NCBI GenBank assembly: GCA_027306785.1
Contig: DAHUZB010000017.1
Location: 46,197-110,196, forward strand
DNA: 64,000 nucleotides
From: Vulcanimicrobiota bacterium
GTDB taxonomy: Bacteria > Vulcanimicrobiota > Vulcanimicrobiia > Vulcanimicrobiales > Vulcanimicrobiaceae
Reading direction: 5' to 3'
How positions within the stretch are numbered: the stretch's first letter is position 1; each line of letters starts with the position of its first letter. Shown piece after piece: positions 44,894-53,829 of this stretch. A program made the position numbers and the translations under genes. The notes beneath the pieces were generated by a model. The model saw only the letters and a program-made list of their open reading frames with translations, did no database searches and had not been told where the DNA came from.

Positions 44894-45704
44894 GGCCTCG
44901 CGTCGCCGTTTGGTCGTCACGGCGGCGATTGCGACGCTGGTGCTCGTCGCGCTCACCGGCTTCGGGTTCCACGCCCTCGCGGCGATGCACGGTCGCGACG
45001 GCCGTCCGGTGGATCATCACGTCGTGCTCACCGCGGCGAGCGGACTCGAGACCGCGATGGCCTTCATGTTCAGCTTCATCCTCGCGCTCGGCGCCGCATT
45101 TTTGGGCGCGCTCTCGCTCGGCAGCGAGATCGAGAACGGCACGCTGCTCGCGATGCTGCCGCGTCCGATCCGACGTATCGAGGTGCTGCTCGGAAAGTGG
45201 CTCGGCAACGCGATCTTGATCGCGTGCTACGCGGTGGGGACCGCGCTGCTCGAGTTTGCGGTGGTGCGCGCGATTACGGGCTATCTTCCGCCGCACATCG
45301 TCGCCGCGATCGCGCTGCTCGTTGCGCAGGCGCTCGTGATGCTCACGATCACGCTCGCGGTCAGCGTTCGCCTTCCGGCGATCGCATCGGGCTTCGTTAC
45401 GCTCGTGCTCTTCGGGATCGCCTGGATGGCCGGCATCGTGGGGAGCATCGCGACCGCCATGCACAACGATGCGCTACGCCGGGCGACGACCGCGGTGAGC
45501 CTCGTGATTCCGAGCGACGGCCTGTGGCGCGCCGCCGCCTTCATGATGCAGCCCGCGGTGCTGCGCGCGGCGGCGCCCGCGAATAGCGTCGATCCGCTCG
45601 TCCCGTCGACGGCGCCGCCGCTCGCATACTTCATCTGGTGTGCGCTGTGGCTCGCCGTGGTGCTCGCGGGCGGCGTGCGCTCGTTTCAGCAGCGGGATCT
45701 GTAA
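44853..45704 (+). CDS. ABC-2 type transporter permease
   Basis: 283 residues from GTG 44853 with six hydrophobic helices; LSLGSEIENGTLLAMLPRPI is the ABC2_membrane_2/NosY-type signature. It pairs with the ATPase just upstream. Substrate unknown; the operon with an envelope-stress sigma factor suggests export or membrane maintenance. Confidence 0.88.
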   Translation: MFNLLSIASLTLREASRRRLVVTAAIATLVLVALTGFGFHALAAMHGRDGRPVDHHVVLTAASGLETAMAFMFSFILALGAAFLGALSLGSEIENGTLLAMLPRPIRRIEVLLGKWLGNAILIACYAVGTALLEFAVVRAITGYLPPHIVAAIALLVAQALVMLTITLAVSVRLPAIASGFVTLVLFGIAWMAGIVGSIATAMHNDALRRATTAVSLVIPSDGLWRAAAFMMQPAVLRAAAPANSVDPLVPSTAPPLAYFIWCALWLAVVLAGGVRSFQQRDL

Positions 45705-45786
45705 GTCGCCGGGGAAAAGCGGAAAGCGGTTTCAGATTGCGCCTGCTCGGTTAAACTACGGCAAATGACGGCCGGGGGCTGCGGCC

Positions 45787-45807
45787 AACCCGCCCAATGA
45801 GCGGGTT
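45787..45807 (+). promoter_or_regulatory. Start-codon hairpin of the diguanylate cyclase gene
   Basis: AACCCGC (45787-45793) and GCGGGTT (45801-45807) form a perfect 7-bp stem, with the 7-nt loop CCAATGA holding the ATG at 45797. The 92-nt leader also carries a GGCC-rich hairpin. No Shine-Dalgarno site is visible before the ATG; ATG 45809 is an alternative start beyond the stem. Confidence 0.45.
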
Positions 45808-48085
45808 CATGCTCTCGATGGATTCGTTTCGGCGGCACGGCGGTCTCGGCGCGCTCCTACTGGCGGTGATCGTCGCCCTGATCGGGGTGCAGATTACGAT
45901 CGTCCAGGTGCGGTACCAGGCTAGCGCGGCCCTTCCGGCGCGGATCGCCGCGAGCGGCGATCGGATCGCGCTGGTCGAGCGCGTGCTGCTCGACGTCGTC
46001 GGGCCGAGCGCGGCGTCGAACGACGCGCGGGCGGCCCTCGCTGCGTTGCGCCGACGACAAGCCGCGCTCGGCGATCTGCGGGGAGCCGACCTACGCGCCT
46101 ACGACGCGTTTCTCGGCGCCGCGACGCGCGCGCTACGCGCGCCGCATGATGCGGTGACGCAGCGTCGGCTCGTGGAACACGGCCGGGCGCTCATCGCGGT
46201 GTACGACGCGGCCACCGCGGACGCCGTGAAACTCGACGTCGTGCATCGCAGCGCCGCGCGGATGTTCCTGATCGTCGAGGCGTTCATCGTGCTCGGCGCG
46301 GTGTTGCTCGTGTATCTGCTCGTGATACGACCGCGAGATCGCGCGATCGACGCCGCGATGCGCGATCTCGAGCTCCGGCGCAAGCGGTTTGCCGCGATGT
46401 TCGACAACTCCGCGGAGATGATGGCGATCTACGAACCGAACGGCAAGATCGTACGCGCCAACCCCAGTGCGATCGCGCGGCTGGGCTTCGATCGGTCGGT
46501 CGTGGGCGAGCACTATACGCTTCACATCGCCGCGGCCGAACGCGCGAGCGTCGCGGGGCACTTCGCGCAGGCGATCGGCGGGCGCGCCAACGAGTTCGAA
46601 ACGATCTTTCTCGATGCCGACGGCAACGAAGTTCCCGTCGTGTGCAATCTCTCCCCGGTGATCGTGGAAGAGGGAATCGCGGGCGTGGTCGGCGCCGCTC
46701 GCGATGCCACCGAACAGCGCTTTGCCGAAGCGGCGCTGCTGCGCAGTACCGAGCGATTTCGCTCGCTCTTCGAGTACAGCGTGCGACCGATTCTCGCGAT
46801 GACGACCGACGGCACGATCGCGAGCGCGAACGTGGCGTTCGAACGATTGAGCGGGTACGCCGGTGAAGAGCTTGTGGGCCGCTCCGCGCTGATGCTCGTT
46901 TCGGATGAACGGCGCGCGGTGACGGCCGAGCGACTGAAAGGATTCGCCGCGAATCCGCACGTGGTCTACGAAGGGCTCACGCGCGCGAAGGACGGTCAGG
47001 AGATACCGGTCGAGATCGAGATCTCCCCGATTCGTGTTCGTGACGAGATCGAGGGCTATTTCGTGAAGTATCGCGATCTCAGCGCGGATCGCGCGATCAG
47101 CCGCGCGATTGCAGGTAAAGACGATCGAATGCGCGCGCTCTATCGGGTGGCATCGTCCACGGAGAGCGCCACGGTGCAGATCGGCGACGCGCTCGCACTC
47201 GGCGCGCGCGGCCTGGACATGCAGTATGCCTACTTGGTCTCGATCGACGGACCCGACCTGATCGTCGAGCATCGGTTCGCGCCGGACGATCTGCTGCCGG
47301 TGGGATATCGCATGCGGCTCACGGAGGCGGTCGGCAAGCGACTGCGGGCGAGCTCCCGTGCGATCGCCGTCGATGACCTCACCACGGATCCGCACGTGAA
47401 CGATGCCGATCGCCGCGGGCTTCCCTGGAACTGCTTTATCGGAACGCGTTTGCTCAGCGGCGACCGGGTCAACGGCCTGATCATGTTCTTGAATCGCGCA
47501 CCGCGTACGGTGCCCTTCGATGACGTGGATCTGGACTTCGTCGATATCATGGGCACGATCCTGAGCGGCGCGATCGTGCGCGAGACGCGCGATCGAGAGC
47601 TGCGCGAGGTCGCCTTTCACGATCGCCTCACCGGCACGGTGAACCGACACGGTTTCGAGGATCACGTGGAGCGTGCGGTGGCGCAGGCATCGCGCACGCA
47701 CGGCACGTTCGCGCTGCACTTTCTGGATTTGAATCGCTTCAAAGCGGTGAACGACGAGCACGGCCACGAGGCGGGCGACGACGTGCTGCGCGAGGTGGGA
47801 CGACGACTGAACGCCGTGATGCGTGGAGACGATGTGGTGGCGCGGATCGGGGGCGACGAGTTTGCGGTGCTGGAACCGGATCTTGCGAACGATCCCGGCG
47901 GTACCGTCGTCGCGCGCCGTCTTGCGGCGGCGCTTGCGCAGCCGATGCGTCTCCCGAGCGGAGCGAGCGTGACGATCGATTGCAGTTTGGGGACCGCGGT
48001 CTATCCGCGCGACGGCGCCGGGCTCGCGGAGCTGCTGCAGTATGCCGATCGCGCGATGTACGCGATGAAACGCCGCGTGCGCTAA
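45797..48085 (+). CDS. PAS-PAS-GAF diguanylate cyclase
   Basis: 762 residues. Two helices (about 15-37 and 150-175) bracket an extracytoplasmic region. PAS domains follow at about 190-310 and 315-435, then a GAF domain (about 440-590). The GGDEF domain begins with HDRLTGTVNRHGFEDHVERA (shortened) and its active site is GGDEF at 685-689, so it should make c-di-GMP. An RxxD inhibitory site was not checked. No EAL domain. Confidence 0.92.
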   Translation: MSGFMLSMDSFRRHGGLGALLLAVIVALIGVQITIVQVRYQASAALPARIAASGDRIALVERVLLDVVGPSAASNDARAALAALRRRQAALGDLRGADLRAYDAFLGAATRALRAPHDAVTQRRLVEHGRALIAVYDAATADAVKLDVVHRSAARMFLIVEAFIVLGAVLLVYLLVIRPRDRAIDAAMRDLELRRKRFAAMFDNSAEMMAIYEPNGKIVRANPSAIARLGFDRSVVGEHYTLHIAAAERASVAGHFAQAIGGRANEFETIFLDADGNEVPVVCNLSPVIVEEGIAGVVGAARDATEQRFAEAALLRSTERFRSLFEYSVRPILAMTTDGTIASANVAFERLSGYAGEELVGRSALMLVSDERRAVTAERLKGFAANPHVVYEGLTRAKDGQEIPVEIEISPIRVRDEIEGYFVKYRDLSADRAISRAIAGKDDRMRALYRVASSTESATVQIGDALALGARGLDMQYAYLVSIDGPDLIVEHRFAPDDLLPVGYRMRLTEAVGKRLRASSRAIAVDDLTTDPHVNDADRRGLPWNCFIGTRLLSGDRVNGLIMFLNRAPRTVPFDDVDLDFVDIMGTILSGAIVRETRDRELREVAFHDRLTGTVNRHGFEDHVERAVAQASRTHGTFALHFLDLNRFKAVNDEHGHEAGDDVLREVGRRLNAVMRGDDVVARIGGDEFAVLEPDLANDPGGTVVARRLAAALAQPMRLPSGASVTIDCSLGTAVYPRDGAGLAELLQYADRAMYAMKRRVR

Positions 48086-48090
48086 AAAAA

Positions 48091-48122
48091 ATCGGGGCGG
48101 CGGCTACTGCCGCCGCCCCGAT
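48091..48122 (-). terminator. Intrinsic terminator of the surface lipoprotein operon
   Basis: ATCGGGGCGGCGGC (48091-48104) pairs perfectly with GCCGCCGCCCCGAT (48109-48122), loop TACT. On the minus strand it is followed by a run of eight T (48083-48090 region), so it is a classic Rho-independent terminator for the minus-strand operon. The hairpin lies next to the diguanylate cyclase stop and may also stop plus-strand transcripts. Confidence 0.9.
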
Positions 48123-48132
48123 CGTCGCCCCT

Positions 48133-50226
48133 TTAGTGCGTACCGGGCAGCGTGATCTCACCTGCCCACGCGCTCGGGGCTTGGCCCGCGATCCCGTAGG
48201 TCGCGATCGTCTCGAGCTTCGAGCCGACGGTGATGATCGGCTGCGGTTGGAAACCGGCGACGGGGAGCGAGTACTCCTCGATCGCATCGGTCGTGGGATT
48301 GATCGATCCGACCAGCCCTTGTGCGCCGTTGAATTGGTTGCCGTTATCGGTGAACCAAATATTCCCGTCGGGTCCGACGGTAAGCGCAAACGGCTGCGGA
48401 TTGTGCTGCAGGCCTTGCGTATACATCGTCACCGCATGGGTGGCGATCGTGAACTTCCCGATTCCCGGGCTCGTCTGCGACAGATCGGTGAACCACATGT
48501 TGCCGTCGGGTCCCGCGATGATGTCGTTGGGTGAAGCGGCGCTCCCGTAGTTCCCGTTCCCCGCTTGGAGCGGATACTCGGTGATCGTGCCGTTCGCGAT
48601 GTTGAGCGTGCCGATCGCGGGCGCCGTCGAGCTCGTGTCGGTGAACCAGACGTTACCGTCGGGACCGAATGCGAGCGCATACGGGTTGGCGGTCGATCCC
48701 AGACCGTTCGTGTAGAACGTGAACTGTCCGGTCGTCAGGCTATACTCGCCGATGCCCGTCCCCGTCGAACCGGCGCTCAGCGTAAACCAGAGCGTGTTGT
48801 TGGGGCCGGCGGCGAGTCCGAACGAGTTCGATTGCGAATACGCGCCGGGCACATTGTAGCAACTGACGTTGTAATAGCCTTGGAAGTTCGCACCTTGGCA
48901 GAGTTGCGTCTGCGGATATCCGCTGATCACCCACCACGGATTGTTGTCGGGCCCGTTCGCGATCGCGAACACGCCGTCGGGCGTATTCTCCTGAATGGGC
49001 AACAGCGTGCCGGTTTGCGGATTGAAGTTGTAGACGCGCGAAGCGCCGTCGTCGCCGACGAAGTAGGAGATTCCGTCCGACGAGGGCGACATTGCCTGGC
49101 CGGTCCCTTGCACGTTCCACGTGGCCATCTTCAGCGGCGGATAGATCAGCACGACCGGAATCGTGGCTTTGAGCGAGCCCGCGGTGAGCGTCATCGTCGT
49201 CGTGCCGGTATAACTCCCGGGAGGCGGCGGTGAGATGCTGATCGTGGCGCTTCCGTTGGCCGTGGGCGTGATCGACGCCGTAGCGACCGCCGTGTTCGCG
49301 ACGCTGACGGCGAACTGTCCGGTAAAGCCGACCTCGGAGACGTGCACGCTGACCGGAGATCCGTCGAGCGCGACGATCGGCGCATTCGGCGTATAGGCAA
49401 GCGTTACGAAGTCGGCGGGCGCGGTTCCGATGGTCGATGTCGCGGCGACGATCTTCGCATCGGAGAGCGCTTTCGTACTGTCGAAGGTGAGTTGCACCGC
49501 CTCTCCCGGGTAGGTGACTTCGGGTTGCGTGAGCGTGAGCGCGTGGTTGGGGTCATTTTGAATCGAGAGCGCGATCGGTGATGCGAACGGGGTGTTTCCG
49601 ACGATCGTTGCGCCCGCCGCATCGAGCGCGGTCACGCTGATGGTATAGGTCTGCACGGTGCCGTCGGTCGGCGCCACGAGTCTCGTCGGTGCAATCGCGA
49701 CGCTGTTCACGACGCCGCCGAGCGAGATCGCGAGCGTGTTCGGTCCGCTTGCCGTGACGGGCGCACTCATCGTCGTGGTCGCGAGCGTGTTTCCCGTGCC
49801 GTCGGGCGATGCATAGGTGGAGATGCGAAACGCGACATTGAGGCCTGTCGGCGCGCTTGCGGTGATCGAGCAGGTGATGCCCGTCGATTGCGTGCCGGTG
49901 CATCCCGGCGCACCCGCGGCGACGGGTGCGACGGTGTCGGGCACGCTCACGCTATGCCCGTCGGCGCTCAAGACCGAGACGCGCACCGATCCGGTGTAGG
50001 GAGAGACGTATTGCGATCGCCGTGCCGCGACCGCCGCCGTGGGCGGCGGCGTCGGAACGACGATGCTGAAGGTGACACGCGCCGCGGATGCGGCCGTGCC
50101 GCCCGGTGAACCGGGCGTGGGCATCGACGACGGCATGACTGCATTGGATCCGCCGCCGCCGCAAGCGGTAAGCACGAGCGCCGCAAGCGCCACGATCGCG
50201 ATCGTGTTCAAGCCGACACGAGGCAT
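48133..50226 (-). CDS. Lipoprotein with Ig-like region and Vgb/NHL-type beta-propeller
   Basis: 697 residues. Lipobox LTACGGGG with Cys22. Residues about 50-330 are Ig-like beta domains. Residues about 340-690 contain repeated FGPDGNVWFTD, VGPDGNIWFTD and AGPDGNMWFTD units, the virginiamycin B lyase/NHL propeller pattern. It may bind or cleave a ligand at the surface; lyase activity is not implied. ATG overlaps the sedolisin stop by one base, and it is the last gene of the operon. Confidence 0.8.
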   Translation of the reverse strand: MPRVGLNTIAIVALAALVLTACGGGGSNAVMPSSMPTPGSPGGTAASAARVTFSIVVPTPPPTAAVAARRSQYVSPYTGSVRVSVLSADGHSVSVPDTVAPVAAGAPGCTGTQSTGITCSITASAPTGLNVAFRISTYASPDGTGNTLATTTMSAPVTASGPNTLAISLGGVVNSVAIAPTRLVAPTDGTVQTYTISVTALDAAGATIVGNTPFASPIALSIQNDPNHALTLTQPEVTYPGEAVQLTFDSTKALSDAKIVAATSTIGTAPADFVTLAYTPNAPIVALDGSPVSVHVSEVGFTGQFAVSVANTAVATASITPTANGSATISISPPPPGSYTGTTTMTLTAGSLKATIPVVLIYPPLKMATWNVQGTGQAMSPSSDGISYFVGDDGASRVYNFNPQTGTLLPIQENTPDGVFAIANGPDNNPWWVISGYPQTQLCQGANFQGYYNVSCYNVPGAYSQSNSFGLAAGPNNTLWFTLSAGSTGTGIGEYSLTTGQFTFYTNGLGSTANPYALAFGPDGNVWFTDTSSTAPAIGTLNIANGTITEYPLQAGNGNYGSAASPNDIIAGPDGNMWFTDLSQTSPGIGKFTIATHAVTMYTQGLQHNPQPFALTVGPDGNIWFTDNGNQFNGAQGLVGSINPTTDAIEEYSLPVAGFQPQPIITVGSKLETIATYGIAGQAPSAWAGEITLPGTH

Positions 50227-52334
50227 TACTGTCCCTCCGTGGTGAGGATGGCATCGATGAGATGAGCCGCGAACGGAACACCGAGCCCCGTCACGAGATC
50301 GTAGCCGACGCCCGCGTTATATCCGGGATCGAGCGGCAGTCCGGGAAAGTACGGAGGCGGCCCGACGTCGATCGCGTTGTTTCCGAAGAGCACGTCGTAG
50401 AACGTCTTCGAGTACTGCGGCTGCAACGTGCCGTTCGCGTAGTATTGCGCGTAGAACAGCGGATTGGGATCGCCGAGACGATACGGATGCGCTCCGCTGC
50501 CTTTGGCGCTGCACGTTGCCGATTGACGGCACGCTTGCAGCACGAGCGCCCACATCGCCGCCGCTTCCGGTGCGGCGACGCTCGTGCCGCCGTACCCGCC
50601 CACGGCTTCGGGCCCGAGCGGCGGAGCATCGATCAATACGCTCACGCCCGTTTGCGGATCGCCTTCGAGCGAGATATCCGGAAGATTGCGCGTCTTCCCC
50701 ATCGCGCCGGGCAGGCCGTCCTGATAGGGCAGAATCGGAAAGTACGCCGAGACGCCGCCGGTCGAGCCGCCGGTACCGGCGCTCGTCTGTACGCCCCAGC
50801 CGGTGATTTGATTGACGAGATTGCCGAACTGATCCATCGGCGTCGTGACGCCGCCGACGGCGACCACGCTCGGGTCGCTGGCGGGATAGCTCACGCACGG
50901 ATCGTCGTAATACGGTTCGACGCCGCCGCCGTGCTTGCACATCTCGGCGCCGGTATCGCCGGTTGCGACGAAGACGGCGATCCCTTCGGCCGCCAACGCG
51001 GCGAATTCGGCGGGGCCGAATCCGTTCGTCGGGTTGTTCGGATCGAAATAGTACCCGGCCGCGCCGTACTCGCCGACGGACGGGTTGGCAAGTTCGGGGC
51101 TGCCGTAGCTGAGCGAGAGCACGTCGACTTTGTCGTCGGCGATCGCTTGTTGAATCTCATCGTCGCTGAGCGCGAGTCCGAGCGCGGGTGCGGCGGTGCC
51201 GCCGCCCGGACACGGCGTTCCCGCCGGGAGACTCGGCCCGCTTTCATAGCATTCGCCCGCATTGTATGCGAGGTAGTAGAGCACGCTGCTTCCAGGCGCG
51301 AGCGTGGCCGCTTGTTCGGTGTCGATCTGTGCTTCGACATCTTCGGGATTGCACGACGGCAGCGTTCCCGAGCAGGATGACGTTGCGGGCGGCGGCGTCG
51401 AGAGACCCGAGCTGTACGGGAACGTATCGGGCGGCGTGGCGCTCGGGTTGGGTGGCGGCGAGTTCAACGCGAGTCCCGCTGCGACGCCGGAATCGGTGGC
51501 GTCGACCTGCGTGACCGGAGCCGCCTGCACGTGAAACATCGAGGCGTACGCGGGAACATCGGCGGGAGAGAACGCGCCCGTACCGATGATGCCGATCGTG
51601 ATGCCGGCGCCGGTGTAGCCTTCCTTGTAGGCGCCGATGTAATCGAAGACGGCGCGAATCTGCGTCGGCGTATATCCGCCGATGATATTGTTTCCGGCGC
51701 GTGCGGGGGTGAACGAACGCGTCGCCGGCGGGAGCGAGACGAGATTGCTCACCATCGTCACGGCCAACGGGATTCCGAATGAGGGCGCGCTGACCGGCGC
51801 GATGAACGTGCTGCCCTTCGCGGAGCGGTACTCGCCGAAGGTGGTGTGAAACGCGCTTTGCAGTTGTGTCTGCGATCCCGCGACGAAGAGCGAAAGGCGT
51901 TGCGGCCATCCGCCGACGTGCAGGCCGAAACCGGAGAAGTATTTTGCGACCGCGGCGTAGTCACTCTGCGTTGCGCCGAAGCGCGCGCCGATCTCGTCGG
52001 GTGTCAAGAACTGTCGATAGAGCGGCGAATGCGGATCGGATGCCGAGCGCGCGTAGCTCACGAGTCCCGCGCCGTTTTGCATGCGCACCGCGACATTCAC
52101 GCCCATGGCGGAGAAGTGCGCGGGGCCTACATAGACGGCGCCCTTGAGCGCGCCGTTGCCCCACGCGAACGTTGACGGCGCGGAGGCGCCCGCCGCCGGC
52201 GGCACGGCCGGCAGCCCGCTCGTCGGAATCGCGGCCGATGCGCCGCCCGCGCCGCCGCCGCCGCACGCGGAGAGCAGAAGAGAAAGGCTCGACGCTGCGG
52301 CGAGCGCCGAGAGTGAGAGACGCGAACGGCTCAT
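50226..52334 (-). CDS. Lipoprotein sedolisin (S53 serine-carboxyl peptidase)
   Basis: About 702 residues from ATG 52334. A lipoprotein signal with Cys24 is followed by a Pro-kumamolisin activation domain (about 55-215) and a peptidase domain. Catalytic residues are visible: Glu334 and Asp338 (EAQID), Asp460 (ATGDTGA) and Ser585 (GGTSVAAPE), the complete Ser-Glu-Asp set. Sedolisins work at acid pH outside the cell. A Cys-rich insert at about 320-375 is extra. It is coupled on both sides (ATGA and TAATG). Confidence 0.9.
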   Translation of the reverse strand: MSRSRLSLSALAAASSLSLLLSACGGGGAGGASAAIPTSGLPAVPPAAGASAPSTFAWGNGALKGAVYVGPAHFSAMGVNVAVRMQNGAGLVSYARSASDPHSPLYRQFLTPDEIGARFGATQSDYAAVAKYFSGFGLHVGGWPQRLSLFVAGSQTQLQSAFHTTFGEYRSAKGSTFIAPVSAPSFGIPLAVTMVSNLVSLPPATRSFTPARAGNNIIGGYTPTQIRAVFDYIGAYKEGYTGAGITIGIIGTGAFSPADVPAYASMFHVQAAPVTQVDATDSGVAAGLALNSPPPNPSATPPDTFPYSSGLSTPPPATSSCSGTLPSCNPEDVEAQIDTEQAATLAPGSSVLYYLAYNAGECYESGPSLPAGTPCPGGGTAAPALGLALSDDEIQQAIADDKVDVLSLSYGSPELANPSVGEYGAAGYYFDPNNPTNGFGPAEFAALAAEGIAVFVATGDTGAEMCKHGGGVEPYYDDPCVSYPASDPSVVAVGGVTTPMDQFGNLVNQITGWGVQTSAGTGGSTGGVSAYFPILPYQDGLPGAMGKTRNLPDISLEGDPQTGVSVLIDAPPLGPEAVGGYGGTSVAAPEAAAMWALVLQACRQSATCSAKGSGAHPYRLGDPNPLFYAQYYANGTLQPQYSKTFYDVLFGNNAIDVGPPPYFPGLPLDPGYNAGVGYDLVTGLGVPFAAHLIDAILTTEGQ

Positions 52335-53725
52335 CGCACACCTCGAGGTAGTCTGGTGATGAAGGTTGTGAACGCCTTGATGAAGGCGAGTGCGCGATCG
52401 CGACGCAGGTGCGCGACGTGCGCCTCGAAGCGCATGTGCGCCGCCGCGATCGCGGCGTTCGAGAGTGGCGCGATTCGTGCCATGGCGCCGGATCGGCGAG
52501 CGGCGTCGGTGGGAGCTGCACCGCCGGTGAGGCCGAGCGTCTCGACCGTCGTGTTCGTTTGATACGGCTTCGGTACGTAGGTCGGATCCGCCGACGAGGA
52601 GATGATGAACTGCTGGTCGCCGTTGAAGTCGTAGAACGTGTTCTGCGTATCGCTCATCTGCAGGCACACGGCGCCGACCGTGGGTACACGGTATGCATCG
52701 AAGGTCTGCGTGTCGGTATATCCGAGCACGGTGTCGGTACGCGCAATCGTTCGTTGGGTTACGATGGCGGTGGCGGCGACCGTCGCGGGAACGTTGCAGG
52801 CGGGCGGAATCGATTGCGGTCCGAGGACGGTATCGCTTTCGTGATAGAGCGACGCCGGTACGGGATACCACGCGCCGACCGTTCCGCTCTGAACCGGCAT
52901 CGCGGTCGGTCCCGGGTTCGGCGCGGTATAGACCGCGTACGGCAGCAGATAGGTCCCGTTGTAGAGCGGCTTCGGCGTGGAGAACACGATCGCGCCGGCA
53001 CCGGCGACGTTCGTGATCGAACCGCTTCCGTCGGCGTTCTGCGTGGTGATGCTCTGGCCGCGATCGTAACCGGGCGGGTACGTGGTGGTCTGCGTGTACG
53101 ATCCGTCGGCGGCGTAGACGGTCTTGCTGAAGATCGCGCTTCCGTTCGCGTCGGTCGCATCGTTTTCGTAGACCGTCATCGCGGGATCGTTCGTCCACGA
53201 CGCGCCGGTTTTTTCGGGGAGTTCACCGATCGTTTGCGGTGCCGCGAACAAATAGGTGAGCGTATTGCCGTTCTCGTCGGCCCAGGTCGAGCCGTATTCG
53301 AAGAGCGTGGTGCTGCCGTCGGGCGCGGGCGACGAGAGCGCAACGTAGGTGTCCGTCTGCGAACTCGAGGTCTTGAGCGCAGAGGTGTCGGTTTCGGCGA
53401 CGGAATCATCGTAGAGTCCGCTTGCGCCGTTGAACGTCTGAGCGTCTTTGAGCGTTCCGTTCTGTACGACGGTGACGACGCTCGTCGACGTGGGCATGGG
53501 CGCGGGCAGCAGTCGCAGCTGTGTCGCGGTCATGCTTCCGTTGTAGGTGAAGCTCTGGCCGGGACCGACCGGGATTTCAGAGCCGGGAGTGGGCGTAGGG
53601 GTCGGTGCTGCGCTCGTTATCGGCAGCGGTGCGGTAGGCGAGCTCGTTCCCGAGCCGCCCCCGCACGCGGCAAGTGCGATAACACACGCGCAACAGAAAA
53701 GCGCAAGAGAACCACGTCGTAGCAC
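52331..53725 (-). CDS. Surface lipoprotein, unknown
   Basis: About 464 residues from GTG 53725 (AGAGG upstream; a TTG at 53767 is possible). Lipobox LAACGGGS with Cys21, then a Pro/Thr linker (PTPTPTPGSE) and a long beta-rich domain with many Thr, Ser, Tyr. The C-terminus has a charged helical segment. No family recognised. First gene of the three-gene operon ending at the 48091 terminator; its stop overlaps the sedolisin start. Confidence 0.7.
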   Translation of the reverse strand: MLRRGSLALFCCACVIALAACGGGSGTSSPTAPLPITSAAPTPTPTPGSEIPVGPGQSFTYNGSMTATQLRLLPAPMPTSTSVVTVVQNGTLKDAQTFNGASGLYDDSVAETDTSALKTSSSQTDTYVALSSPAPDGSTTLFEYGSTWADENGNTLTYLFAAPQTIGELPEKTGASWTNDPAMTVYENDATDANGSAIFSKTVYAADGSYTQTTTYPPGYDRGQSITTQNADGSGSITNVAGAGAIVFSTPKPLYNGTYLLPYAVYTAPNPGPTAMPVQSGTVGAWYPVPASLYHESDTVLGPQSIPPACNVPATVAATAIVTQRTIARTDTVLGYTDTQTFDAYRVPTVGAVCLQMSDTQNTFYDFNGDQQFIISSSADPTYVPKPYQTNTTVETLGLTGGAAPTDAARRSGAMARIAPLSNAAIAAAHMRFEAHVAHLRRDRALAFIKAFTTFITRLPRGVR

Positions 53726-53829
53726 GCAGGCCTTACCTCTTTTGAGAGCGTGAGAGTATGCCCGCAAGTATAGGAGCGGGTTACGCGCGTGCCATCCGTA
53801 CAGTACCTATGCCCCGCGGGGGCCCGTGG

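Noticed and set aside
45705..45796. c-di-GMP riboswitch before the diguanylate cyclase
   Set aside because: Could not match the conserved GEMM-I or GEMM-II core by eye; left only as a hairpin observation.
52409..53722. 437-codon plus-strand frame
   Set aside because: Antisense of the lipoprotein with lipobox; Arg-rich composition typical of a shadow.
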